Part shown: positions 8,053 to 14,292 of the stretch, piece by piece | How the letters are laid out: the number at the start of each line of letters is the position of its first letter | Position numbering within the stretch: position 1 is the first letter of the stretch | Assembly (NCBI GenBank): GCA_027592035.1 | Contig: JAQCIK010000027.1 | Span: 1 to 25,089, forward strand | Source: Casp-actino8 sp001510455 | Lineage (GTDB): Bacteria > Actinomycetota > Acidimicrobiia > Acidimicrobiales > Ilumatobacteraceae | DNA length: 25,089 bases | Direction of reading: 5' to 3' | Program-made: the position numbers and the translations under genes | Notes under the pieces: generated by a model | What the model saw: only the letters and a program-made list of their open reading frames with translations | The model's database searches: none | Told to the model about the DNA's origin: nothing

Positions 8053-8406
8053 TCACTTTTTCGGCTTGCGACGAAAGGCCCGCTTCCAACGCGGCGTGGA
8101 ACTCCACTCGCGCTCGGCTTCCACGTCGGCCATCATCTGTGCGCCAACGGCATTGATGATGTCTTCGGCCTGATCGAGGATTGCGGCCGCCGAACCGTCG
8201 TCGAGACCGGGCGGCTCGTCGGGTGTGCGCGGCGTGACAAGTGAGCCGTAACTCCAACCAACATCGGGACGGCGGTCGTATCCCGAGCAGTCATCCGGGC
8301 AACGCCAGGGCGCGTCGGGCGCGAGATCGAGATTGCACTTCCGCACGGTGTCGCCGTTCGGGTACGTGCGACTCTCGAAGTTCTTGCACTCTTGACGCAT
8401 CGGCAT
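8053..8406 (-). CDS. Uncharacterised four-cysteine protein encoded between sufB and sufD
   Basis: A 117-residue protein I cannot assign to a named family. The first 50 residues hold four cysteines at C7, C24, C36 and C40 within ECKNFESRTYPNGDTVRKC and APWRCPDDCSGYDRR, a pattern that fits binding of a metal or Fe-S cluster. The middle is Pro/Asp-rich, a probable helix follows (LDQAEDIINAVGAQMMADVE) and the tail is very basic (KRAFRRKPKK). No signal peptide or membrane segment is seen. Start: ATG at 8406, with a TAAGGT -10 at 10 nt; a second ATG at 8400 is possible. Its place between sufB and sufD on the same strand, with codon use like its neighbours, suggests a SUF accessory role, perhaps an Fe or cluster-handling partner. 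That is inference. Confidence 0.75.
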   Translation of the reverse strand: MPMRQECKNFESRTYPNGDTVRKCNLDLAPDAPWRCPDDCSGYDRRPDVGWSYGSLVTPRTPDEPPGLDDGSAAAILDQAEDIINAVGAQMMADVEAEREWSSTPRWKRAFRRKPKK

Positions 8407-8416
8407 GACTCACGCG

Positions 8417-8422
8417 ACCTTA
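8417..8422 (-). promoter_or_regulatory. -10 hexamer of the four-Cys gene
   Basis: TAAGGT on the minus strand stands 10 nt before the ATG at 8406, with no Shine-Dalgarno in between. It fits the TANNNT start arrangement repeated across the window and implies a very short or absent 5' leader. Confidence 0.5.
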
Positions 8423-8427
8423 GCGTG

Positions 8428-8468
8428 GTGATCTGGTGAGGAAAATTCACCGAATGGGTGAAGATCAC
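8428..8468. repeat. Degenerate copy 3 of the intergenic palindromic repeat; sufB terminator candidate
   Basis: GTGATCT (8428-8434) pairs with AGATCAC (8462-8468). Inside lie GGTGA, TTCACC and GGGTGAA, which can form TTCACC-gaatg-GGTGAA. The left half resembles the element at 5672-5720 (TCTGG, TGA, AAAATTC, CC, AAT in the same order). It follows the sufB stop (8485) and precedes the four-Cys promoter, so it may end or attenuate the sufB transcript. Confidence 0.55.
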
Positions 8469-8484
8469 GCACCAGAAACTCGGG

Positions 8485-9885
8485 TCAGCCGACCGAGCCT
8501 TCCATCTGCAGTTCGATGAGGCGGCTCCACTCGACGGCGTACTCCATCGGAAGCGTACGGGTGACAGGCTCGATGAAACCGTTCACGACCATGCTCATCG
8601 CCTGCTCTTGCGAAAGGCCTCGGCTCTGCAAGTAGAAAAGTTGCTCGTCGGCGATCTTCGACACCGTTGCCTCGTGGCCGATCTCGGCGTCCTTCTCCCC
8701 CACCTCCATGTACGGAAGGGTTCGGCTCTCACTCGTCTCGTCGAGGATGAGCGCGTCGCACTGAACGTGGCTCTTGCAACCGTGCGCACCCTCGTCGACT
8801 CGCACGAGTCCGCGATAGGTGGTGATTCCGCCGTCTTTACTGATCGACTTCGACACGATCTTCGACGTGGTCTCGGGTGCCGCGTGCACCATCTTGGCGC
8901 CGGCGTCCTGATGCTGACCGGCACCGGCATAAGCGACCGATAGCACTTCACCTGTGGCCTTCGGGCCCACCAAGTACACGCTCGGGTACTTCATGGTGAG
9001 CTTCGAGCCGATGTTGCCGTCGATCCACTCCATATGGCCTTCGGCTTCGACGCGGGCCCGCTTGGTCACGAGGTTGTACACGTTGGGCGACCAGTTCTGA
9101 ATGGTGGTGTAGGTGACACGGGCACTCGGCTTCACGACGATCTCGACCACAGCCGAGTGCAGCGAGTCGCTCGTGTACACGGGCGCTGAACAACCTTCGA
9201 TGTAGTGAACCTTCGAGCCTTCGTCGGCGATGATGAGCGTGCGCTCGAACTGGCCGGCGTTTTCGGAGTTGATGCGGAAGTACGCCTGCAGTGGCATATC
9301 GCATTCGACGCCCGGTGGCACGTAGATGAACGATCCACCCGACCACACGGCGGTGTTGAGAGCCGAGAACTTGTTGTCTCCGGGCGGAATGACCGTGCCA
9401 AAGTACTTCTTCACGAGTTCTGGGTATTCGCGAAGGGCGGTGTCCATGTCGCAGAACAGAATTCCCTGCGCTTCCAGATCTTCACGATTGCGGTGGAAGA
9501 CGACTTCGGATTCGTACTGCGCCGTGACGCCGGCGAGGTACTTGCGCTCTGCTTCGGGGATGCCGAGCTTTTCGTAGGTGGCCTTCATCTGCTCGGGCAG
9601 GTCGTCCCACTCGTCGACTTGATCGGTGGCCGGACGCAAGTAGTAGTAGATGTCCTGGAAGTCGATGTCGGGCATGTTGTCGGCAAACCACTTGGCCATC
9701 GGCTTCTTGTCGAACAGACGCAAACTGCGCAGGCGCATCTGGGTCATCCAGCGCGGCTCGCCCTTCCACCATGAGATCTGGTCGACAACTCGGTCGCTCA
9801 AGCCCTTTTCCGGCGTGAAGGCGTATTCGACGTCGTCGCTCCAGCCGAGCGAGTACTTGCTGAGATCCAGGTCGAACGAGGTCAT
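8485..9885 (-). CDS. sufB: SufB, Fe-S cluster scaffold subunit
   Basis: A 466-residue SufB. Diagnostic stretches are FSALNTAVWSGGSFIYVPPG, IEGCSAPVYTSDSLHSAVVE and QCDALILDETSESRTLPYME, followed by HEATVSKIADEQLFYLQSRG. C376 in VQCDAL lies 90 residues from the C-terminus, exactly the place of the essential C405 in E. coli SufB (495 aa). Role: main scaffold of SufBC2D, where a [4Fe-4S] or [2Fe-2S] cluster is assembled from persulfide sulfur. Start: ATG at 9885, with GGAG about 8 nt upstream, so unlike many neighbours it has a real leader. That leader contains a GC hairpin (9912-9927) and, further up, a perfect palindrome (9937-9950). Downstream lie the four-Cys gene and the sufD unit. Confidence 0.96.
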   Translation of the reverse strand: MTSFDLDLSKYSLGWSDDVEYAFTPEKGLSDRVVDQISWWKGEPRWMTQMRLRSLRLFDKKPMAKWFADNMPDIDFQDIYYYLRPATDQVDEWDDLPEQMKATYEKLGIPEAERKYLAGVTAQYESEVVFHRNREDLEAQGILFCDMDTALREYPELVKKYFGTVIPPGDNKFSALNTAVWSGGSFIYVPPGVECDMPLQAYFRINSENAGQFERTLIIADEGSKVHYIEGCSAPVYTSDSLHSAVVEIVVKPSARVTYTTIQNWSPNVYNLVTKRARVEAEGHMEWIDGNIGSKLTMKYPSVYLVGPKATGEVLSVAYAGAGQHQDAGAKMVHAAPETTSKIVSKSISKDGGITTYRGLVRVDEGAHGCKSHVQCDALILDETSESRTLPYMEVGEKDAEIGHEATVSKIADEQLFYLQSRGLSQEQAMSMVVNGFIEPVTRTLPMEYAVEWSRLIELQMEGSVG

Positions 9886-9911
9886 CTCGGGTCTCCGTCG
9901 GGGGTGGAGGG

Positions 9912-9927
9912 CCGGGCGGTTGCCCGG
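9912..9927 (-). promoter_or_regulatory. GC-rich hairpin in the sufB leader
   Basis: CCGGGC and GCCCGG (a 6-bp stem with a 4-nt loop) form a stable hairpin in the roughly 50-nt leader expected between the sufB promoter and its ATG. It could be a weak attenuator or mRNA stabiliser. There is no U-run after it, so a terminator is unlikely. Confidence 0.4.
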
Positions 9928-9936
9928 GGAATTTGC

Positions 9937-9950
9937 ACTATGGCCATAGT
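9937..9950. promoter_or_regulatory. Perfect palindromic operator candidate ACTATGGCCATAGT upstream of sufB
   Basis: A 14-bp perfect palindrome lies 52 bp before the sufB ATG. On the minus strand it overlaps TACTAT (9951-9946), the best -10 candidate for sufB, so a bound protein would block the promoter. The half-site ACTA...TAGT recurs in front of sufD at 8017-8030. Fe-S regulators of the Rrf2 or SufR type are the obvious candidates by context, but the sequence does not identify one. Confidence 0.65.
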
Positions 9951-10005
9951 ACTAATTCACAGGCGATTTGCCCACCCGGATCAGGGGAAACGTGACGGAT
10001 TCGGC

Positions 10006-10302
10006 TTACGCCGAGGCTTTGAGTTGGCCGGCGACCGGCTGAGCGGCAATCGCCTGTCCAGCTGACGTGACCGCCTCAATGAAGATGCACTCGCCCGGGC
10101 AGGCCTCGGCTGCATCGACCACCGCTTGGTAGTGCTTCACGGCCACCCACGCCAAGCTGCCCGACCCACCGGGATCGTTGAGCACCTGACCCTGTTCGGC
10201 CACGTAGGCGATGCCGTCATCGAGTTGCACGAACACATCAGGGCAATGGTCGACGCACAGACCGTCGCCAGTGCACAAGTCCTGATCGATCCACACCCGC
10301 AT
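10006..10302 (-). CDS. Small ferredoxin with an Asp-containing cluster motif
   Basis: A 98-residue ferredoxin. The N-terminal motif LCTGDGLCVDHCPDVF gives C10, D13, C16 and C20; CPGECIFIE gives C68 and C72. The C-x2-D-x2-C spacing with a distant Cys-Pro matches Pyrococcus-type single-cluster ferredoxins, where Asp is a [4Fe-4S] ligand and the two extra cysteines can form a disulfide. C20 and C72 may play that part here. Related actinobacterial ferredoxins donate electrons to cytochromes P450 and other oxidoreductases. Start: ATG at 10302, with TAGCGT exactly 7 nt upstream (leaderless); the frame is open upstream, but that region is the divergent promoter. It stands directly before sufB on the same strand with a 120-bp gap. 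Its 20-residue Ala/Gln-rich C-terminal tail is longer than usual. Confidence 0.9.
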   Translation of the reverse strand: MRVWIDQDLCTGDGLCVDHCPDVFVQLDDGIAYVAEQGQVLNDPGGSGSLAWVAVKHYQAVVDAAEACPGECIFIEAVTSAGQAIAAQPVAGQLKASA

Positions 10303-10309
10303 GGACGAG

Positions 10310-10315
10310 ACGCTA
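10310..10315 (-). promoter_or_regulatory. Leaderless -10 (TAGCGT) of the ferredoxin gene
   Basis: TAGCGT on the minus strand lies 7 nt before the ATG at 10302 and there is no Shine-Dalgarno. The same hexamer recurs at 14198-14193 and 23089-23094. Confidence 0.6.
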
Positions 10316-10324
10316 ATGGTCGGC

Positions 10325-10336
10325 CGGGTCGACCCG
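10325..10336. promoter_or_regulatory. 12-bp perfect palindrome CGGGTCGACCCG between divergent promoters
   Basis: It lies midway in the 76-bp gap between the ferredoxin and oligopeptidase starts, about 10 bp behind the ferredoxin -10 and 30 bp behind the oligopeptidase -10. The position fits an operator that could act on both genes. GC-rich palindromes occur by chance at this base composition. Confidence 0.35.
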
Positions 10337-10365
10337 ACGAGGCGGGGATCGTCGTGTACGACACA

Positions 10366-10371
10366 TACCCT
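10366..10371 (+). promoter_or_regulatory. Leaderless -10 (TACCCT) of the oligopeptidase gene
   Basis: TACCCT stands 7 nt before the ATG at 10379, with no Shine-Dalgarno. This decides the start in favour of 10379 over the open frame that reaches back to 10301. Confidence 0.55.
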
Positions 10372-10378
10372 GGCCCTG

Positions 10379-12421
10379 ATGACGGTTCCCACGCCCCTCG
10401 GCGCTCCCCCGGTCGCTCCTCGCAAGCCATTCGTCCACGAGCGTCCGACCGGTCCGGTGCACGACCCGTACCACTGGCTTCGGGTGAAGGACGATCCCGA
10501 CACCACCGCCTACCTGACGGCCGAAAACGCCTACGCCGACTCGTGGTTCGCCCCCCACGACGAACTGGTCGAAACGATCTTCGGCGAGATCAAGTCGCGC
10601 ATTCAAGAGACCGACCAGAGCGTGCCCACGTTCAAGGACGGCTGGTGGTACGTGAGCCGCACCGAAGAGGGCGCTCAGTACGCCATCCATTGCCGTGGTG
10701 CGTCACGTGACACCGCCACGTCGACGGTGCTGCTCGACGAAAATGCCGAAGCCGAAGGACACGAGTACTTCTCGGTCGGCGCGTTCGACGTGAGCCCGTC
10801 GTCGCAACTTCTCGCCTGGTCGCTCGACGTGGATGGCTCGGAGCACTTCACAATGCACGTACGCGACCTAGCGACCGGTCACGACATTGCCGACGAGATC
10901 CTCGACACGTCGTGGGCCGGCACAGCGTGGAGTGCCGACTCACGATTCCTCTTCTACGTCACCTACGACGAACAAGAGCGCCCGTCGACCGTATGGCGCC
11001 ACCAGATCGGAACGGCGCAATCCGACGACGTGCAGGTGTTCCACGAATCCGACGAGCGCTTCTATGTGGGGATCGATCTCACCCGCAGCGGTGAATGGAT
11101 CGTCATCGACTCCGATTCGAAGACATCGAGCGAGACCTGGTTGATTCCGTCCGCGTCGCCGCTATCCGAGCCCGTCGTGGTTCGGCCGCGTACACCCGAT
11201 CTCGAATACCACCTCGACCACTGGGGCGATCGATTCGTCGTCCTCACCAACCTCGATGCCGTCGACTTCCGCGTGATGACGGCGCCGATTGCGTCGCCGG
11301 CGGACTGGGCCGAATTCATCGCCCACACACCCGGTAATCGCATCACACGTGTCGACACCTTCGCCTCTCATCTCGCCGTACACGAGTGGGTCGACGCACA
11401 ACCTCGGCTGCGGATCGTTCACCGCGACGGTCGCGTCGATATTCTCGACCTCGGCGACACTCCTCACGACGTCGATCTGGATGCCAATCCTGAATGGGAC
11501 ACCGACTGGCTGCGGTTCGGCACCGAGAGCATGATTTCTCCGGCCACTGTCTGGGAGCACAACGTGCACACCGGCGAACGCAACATGTTGAAGCGAGCAC
11601 CCACGCCGAACGTCGACCTCTCTCGGTACGTCAGCGAGCGTCACTGGGCAACATCGGCCGACGGAACCAAAGTTCCCTACGACGTGGTGCGCTTGGCGTC
11701 AGCTGGCGGCGCCCCAGTGGGCCCGGCCGTCGTGTACGCCTACGGAAGTTACGAAGCCTCGATGCCGCCGTGGTTCAGCGTGGCGCGCCTGTCGCTCGTC
11801 GATCGCGGCTGGACATGGGTACTGGCCCACCCCCGAGGTGGCGGCGAGATGGGACGACGCTGGTACAACGACGGCAAGTTGCTGAACAAGCGCAACACTT
11901 TCGACGACACCAATGCGGTGGCTGATGATTTGGTGGCGCGTGGCCTGGCCGATGGCGCTCGTCTGGCTGTGCGCGGTGGCAGCGCCGGCGGTCTGCTGGT
12001 GGGTGCGTGCATCTCTCTGCGGCCCGATCGTTGGGCGGCTGCGGTAGCCGAAGTGCCTTTCGTCGACGTGGTCAACACCATGAGCGATCCATCACTACCT
12101 CTCACCGTCACCGAATGGGAGGAATGGGGCGACCCGCGCCGCGAACCCTTTGCGTCCTACATCGCGTCGTACTCGCCGTACGACAACGTGACGGCGCGCG
12201 ACTATCCGGCGATGTTCGTCACCGCCGGACTCAACGACCCGCGCGTGGCGTATCACGAGCCGGCCAAATGGGTAGCGGCGATTCGCTCCGTTCGCACGAA
12301 TGATGCTCCGCTCGTGATGCGCACCGAGATGGGTGCGGGCCACGGCGGACAAAGCGGCCGATACGAACGTTGGCGAGATGAAGCGCGAGTCTGCGCGTTC
12401 TTGCAGGCGACGCTCGGCTGA
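10379..12421 (+). CDS. ptrB: Oligopeptidase B (S9A prolyl oligopeptidase family)
   Basis: A 680-residue serine peptidase. An N-terminal part begins with PLGAPPVAPRKPFVHERPTG and DPYHWL, typical of the S9A family, followed by a beta-propeller (about residues 80-400) and a C-terminal alpha/beta-hydrolase domain. The nucleophile motif GGSAGG (S535) with AGG rather than NGG points to oligopeptidase B. The other catalytic residues are D620 in GLNDPRVAYHEP and H655 in GAGHGG. These enzymes cut short peptides, usually after Arg or Lys, in the cytoplasm. Start: ATG at 10379, because TACCCT lies 7 nt upstream and the preceding 26 codons cross the divergent promoter. Its TGA is immediately followed by the reverse-strand stop of the next gene (TGATCA), with no space for a terminator. 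Confidence 0.92.
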   Translation: MTVPTPLGAPPVAPRKPFVHERPTGPVHDPYHWLRVKDDPDTTAYLTAENAYADSWFAPHDELVETIFGEIKSRIQETDQSVPTFKDGWWYVSRTEEGAQYAIHCRGASRDTATSTVLLDENAEAEGHEYFSVGAFDVSPSSQLLAWSLDVDGSEHFTMHVRDLATGHDIADEILDTSWAGTAWSADSRFLFYVTYDEQERPSTVWRHQIGTAQSDDVQVFHESDERFYVGIDLTRSGEWIVIDSDSKTSSETWLIPSASPLSEPVVVRPRTPDLEYHLDHWGDRFVVLTNLDAVDFRVMTAPIASPADWAEFIAHTPGNRITRVDTFASHLAVHEWVDAQPRLRIVHRDGRVDILDLGDTPHDVDLDANPEWDTDWLRFGTESMISPATVWEHNVHTGERNMLKRAPTPNVDLSRYVSERHWATSADGTKVPYDVVRLASAGGAPVGPAVVYAYGSYEASMPPWFSVARLSLVDRGWTWVLAHPRGGGEMGRRWYNDGKLLNKRNTFDDTNAVADDLVARGLADGARLAVRGGSAGGLLVGACISLRPDRWAAAVAEVPFVDVVNTMSDPSLPLTVTEWEEWGDPRREPFASYIASYSPYDNVTARDYPAMFVTAGLNDPRVAYHEPAKWVAAIRSVRTNDAPLVMRTEMGAGHGGQSGRYERWRDEARVCAFLQATLG

Positions 12422-12811
12422 TCAGGCGATCGCGCCGATGTAGGCGAGCACCGCAAACACCATGAACACCACGTTGCGGGCCACGTGCCCCCAACCGAGT
12501 GGTTTCGCACTCCACGCTCCGAAACACGCGCATGGCGGACGATGGCCACGACCCAGGTTCACGATGAGCAGCAACGTGAAGAGTTGCAGAACGACCAGAG
12601 CGAAGATGGCGACGGCGGCCGTGGCCAACTGGGCGATCAATAGCGCGCCGATCACGATCTCGATCCACGGAACAATCGGCAGTACGGCAGGAGGCGCACC
12701 GAGTTCGCGACCTTGCGCAATCCAGGCCTTTCCCATGCGAATCTTGCTCGCTCCGGCCGCACACATGACGAGCCCGAGAGCGATCGACGTGACGAGGCGA
12801 AGAGTGTCCAC
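12422..12811 (-). CDS. MauE/DoxX-like integral membrane protein
   Basis: A 129-residue protein with four hydrophobic segments (about residues 5-22, 45-62, 65-85 and 108-126). Between segments 3 and 4 is CACFGAWSAKPLGWGHVARN, the CxCFG...PL...RN arrangement of the MauE family within the DoxX-like clan. MauE is linked to disulfide formation or maturation of methylamine dehydrogenase, but stand-alone homologues are of unknown function and no mau gene is near. Two cysteines at the membrane face may be redox-active; C17 lies in helix 1. It starts with GTG at 12811, only 3 nt after the stop of the flavin reductase-like gene, so the two should be co-translated. A link in thiol/flavin redox is possible but not shown. 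It converges end to end with oligopeptidase B. Confidence 0.75.
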   Translation of the reverse strand: MDTLRLVTSIALGLVMCAAGASKIRMGKAWIAQGRELGAPPAVLPIVPWIEIVIGALLIAQLATAAVAIFALVVLQLFTLLLIVNLGRGHRPPCACFGAWSAKPLGWGHVARNVVFMVFAVLAYIGAIA

Positions 12812-12814
12812 GGC

Positions 12815-13324
12815 TCAGGCCGGGGGCATGTCGATCTTGGCGACCTTGCCGCGGAAAAAGATCATGGCGTTACCGACGTCGGCCGCATGCTCCATCGCTT
12901 GCACGCGCCCTTCCACGAACAGGTGATCCCCGGCTTCCACCGATGCTTCGACCGTGCAGTCGATCCAGCCGATCACACCGGGAAGGATGGGTGAACCGCT
13001 GCCGGCCGGCGTCCAGTCGACGCCCTCGAACTTGCTCTCGCCGTCAGCGGGCTCCTTGGCAAAGCGCCAACACAGTTCGTCCTGGCCCGCACCGAGGATG
13101 TTCACACAGAACGATCCGCTCTCGGCGATGGCTGGCCAACTGCGCGACTTCTTCCCCGGGAGGAATCCGACGAGCGGCGGATCGAGCGACACCGACACGA
13201 AGGAGCCGATGGTGATGCCGTGCGGGCGACCACTCGCGTCGAGACCGGTGACGACCGTGACGCCGGTGGGAAAATGACCGAGTACGTCGCGGAAGTGGCG
13301 GGAGTCGATCGACGAATCGGTCAC
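12815..13324 (-). CDS. Flavin reductase-like FMN-binding protein
   Basis: A 169-residue flavin reductase domain (HpaC/NtaB-like split-barrel). Visible motifs are RHFRDVLGHFPTGVTVVTG at the N-terminus, VSVSLDPPLVGFLPGKKS for FMN phosphate binding, and GDHLFVEGRVQAMEH in the C-terminal half. Such proteins reduce FMN or FAD with NAD(P)H and pass free reduced flavin to a partner monooxygenase; no such partner is in the window. It starts with GTG at 13324. TAGGGT lies 6 nt upstream and overlaps the TAG stop of the MBL gene, so it may use its own leaderless promoter, be read through from MBL, or both. The MauE-like gene follows after 3 nt. Confidence 0.88.
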   Translation of the reverse strand: MTDSSIDSRHFRDVLGHFPTGVTVVTGLDASGRPHGITIGSFVSVSLDPPLVGFLPGKKSRSWPAIAESGSFCVNILGAGQDELCWRFAKEPADGESKFEGVDWTPAGSGSPILPGVIGWIDCTVEASVEAGDHLFVEGRVQAMEHAADVGNAMIFFRGKVAKIDMPPA

Positions 13325-13330
13325 GGCGTC

Positions 13331-13336
13331 ACCCTA
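13331..13336 (-). promoter_or_regulatory. Leaderless -10 (TAGGGT) of the flavin reductase gene, overlapping the MBL stop
   Basis: TAGGGT on the minus strand is 6 nt before the GTG at 13324. Its first three bases are the TAG stop codon of the MBL-fold gene. This suggests an internal promoter inside a two- or three-gene unit. Confidence 0.45.
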
Positions 13337-14185
13337 GACGGCAAGGGTGAGGCCCTCGTGGGCCGCGACGACGGTTACGCCAACTTTGGCGCCCTCGCAG
13401 GTGACCCGCTCGAGGATCGTGTCGAGTTGGTCGTCGTCGCGACCCGGGTCGTGGTGGAAGAGGACGAGAGTCTTCACCTTGCACTCGGCCGCCACCCACA
13501 GCGCGTACTCGATCGTGCAGTGACCCCAGTCGTTCTTCTTGGTGAATTCAGCGGGCGTGTACTGCGCGTCGTGGATGAGCACGTCGGCGCCGTCGCACAA
13601 TTCGCGCGCTCCATCGGTCAGTCCCATCGATCCGTCGAGCGGCATCTGATGATCGGACAAGTACACAACCGACTTACCACTATGGGTCACCCGGAATCCG
13701 AGAGTGTTGCCGATGTGCGGCACAAGACGACTCATCACCTCGAAGCCGCCGACCGAGAACTCGTCATCAGCGATGTCGTGAAACGCAAAGGTGCCCGGAA
13801 GTTCGTCGAGTGCTACTGGGAAGGTGGGCGGCTTGATAAGCGACGCGAACACGTCGGCCACCGTGCGTCCATCTTCTTGACGAGGTGCGTACACATCGAA
13901 ATGCGCGCCTGGTCGCAGAGTAGGGACGAAGAACGGCAAACCCTGAATGTGATCCCAGTGCATGTGCGTGAGCAAACACGTCCCGCGGAACGCTCCGCTC
14001 TGATCGCAACCTCGACCGAGGTACCGAAGTCCGGTTCCGAGATCGAAAACCAATTGATCTTCGCCGGGTGCGACGAGACCCACGCACGACGTGTTACCGC
14101 CGTACCGTCTCGTGTCATCTCCATGGCACGGAGTCGAACCCCGAACGCCGTAGAACGTGACTGCAAAGTCGCCTGATCCCCCGAT
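13334..14185 (-). CDS. MBL-fold metallo-hydrolase (PhnP/RNase Z-like), non-canonical ATC start
   Basis: Metallo-beta-lactamase fold protein with the zinc motif THMHWDHIQGLPFF, SDHQ in the middle and FHHDPGRDDD near the end. Related proteins are phosphodiesterases or RNase Z-like enzymes; the substrate is unknown. The conserved N-terminus of the family, VTFYGVRGSTPCHGD then TRRYGGNTSCV, is encoded at 14081-14161, upstream of the first standard start codon in frame (GTG 14083). Above it no ATG, GTG or TTG exists in frame before a TGA at 14203-14201. The only plausible start is ATC at 14185, which lies exactly 7 nt after TAGCGT, the leaderless spacing seen elsewhere here. That gives 283 residues. 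A sequencing error or frameshift upstream is the alternative. The flavin reductase-like gene follows after 9 nt. Confidence 0.8.
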   Translation of the reverse strand: MGGSGDFAVTFYGVRGSTPCHGDDTRRYGGNTSCVGLVAPGEDQLVFDLGTGLRYLGRGCDQSGAFRGTCLLTHMHWDHIQGLPFFVPTLRPGAHFDVYAPRQEDGRTVADVFASLIKPPTFPVALDELPGTFAFHDIADDEFSVGGFEVMSRLVPHIGNTLGFRVTHSGKSVVYLSDHQMPLDGSMGLTDGARELCDGADVLIHDAQYTPAEFTKKNDWGHCTIEYALWVAAECKVKTLVLFHHDPGRDDDQLDTILERVTCEGAKVGVTVVAAHEGLTLAV

Positions 14186-14192
14186 GTGGACA

Positions 14193-14198
14193 ACGCTA
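14193..14198 (-). promoter_or_regulatory. Leaderless -10 (TAGCGT) of the MBL-fold gene
   Basis: TAGCGT on the minus strand stands 7 nt before the proposed ATC start at 14185. The identical hexamer and spacing serve the ferredoxin gene (10310-10315), which supports this unusual start. Confidence 0.5.
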
Positions 14199-14201
14199 AA
14201 T

Positions 14202-14215
14202 CACCTACCCAGGTG
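14202..14215. promoter_or_regulatory. Small inverted repeat CACCT-N4-AGGTG in the MBL/hydrolase divergent promoter
   Basis: A 5-bp exact inverted repeat lies just upstream of the MBL -10, in the 107-bp gap between the divergent MBL and alpha/beta-hydrolase genes. It could be an operator half-site pair, but it is short. Confidence 0.25.
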
Positions 14216-14280
14216 GCCGAAACAGGCTGATCGGGTGACGTTCGTCGCAGGCGAGGTGCGGACCGACTCGCCCCGACCAC

Positions 14281-14286
14281 TACGGT
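14281..14286 (+). promoter_or_regulatory. Leaderless -10 (TACGGT) of the alpha/beta-hydrolase gene
   Basis: TACGGT stands 6 nt before the ATG at 14293 and no Shine-Dalgarno intervenes. This is the likely promoter of the hydrolase, thioredoxin-fusion and UGSC selenoprotein run. Confidence 0.55.
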
Positions 14287-14292
14287 TCGTCC

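Noticed and set aside
9912..9927. GC hairpin before sufB as a ferredoxin terminator.
   Set aside because: It lies about 80 nt after the ferredoxin stop and after the sufB promoter, and has no U-run.
10301..10378. 26-residue N-terminal extension of oligopeptidase B.
   Set aside because: It would run through the divergent promoters and palindrome; the ATG at 10379 has a -10 at the regular spacing.
13334..14083. MBL-fold gene starting at GTG 14083.
   Set aside because: It would remove the conserved first strand and the GVRGSTP and YGGNTSC segments that are clearly encoded upstream.
14118..14175. A tRNA-like stretch on the minus strand (GGTTCGACTCC like a T-arm, and TTTGCAGT like an anticodon region).
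   Set aside because: The T-stem has a G-G mismatch, no D-arm or matching acceptor is found, and the same bases encode the conserved VTFYGVRGSTPCHG of the MBL protein.
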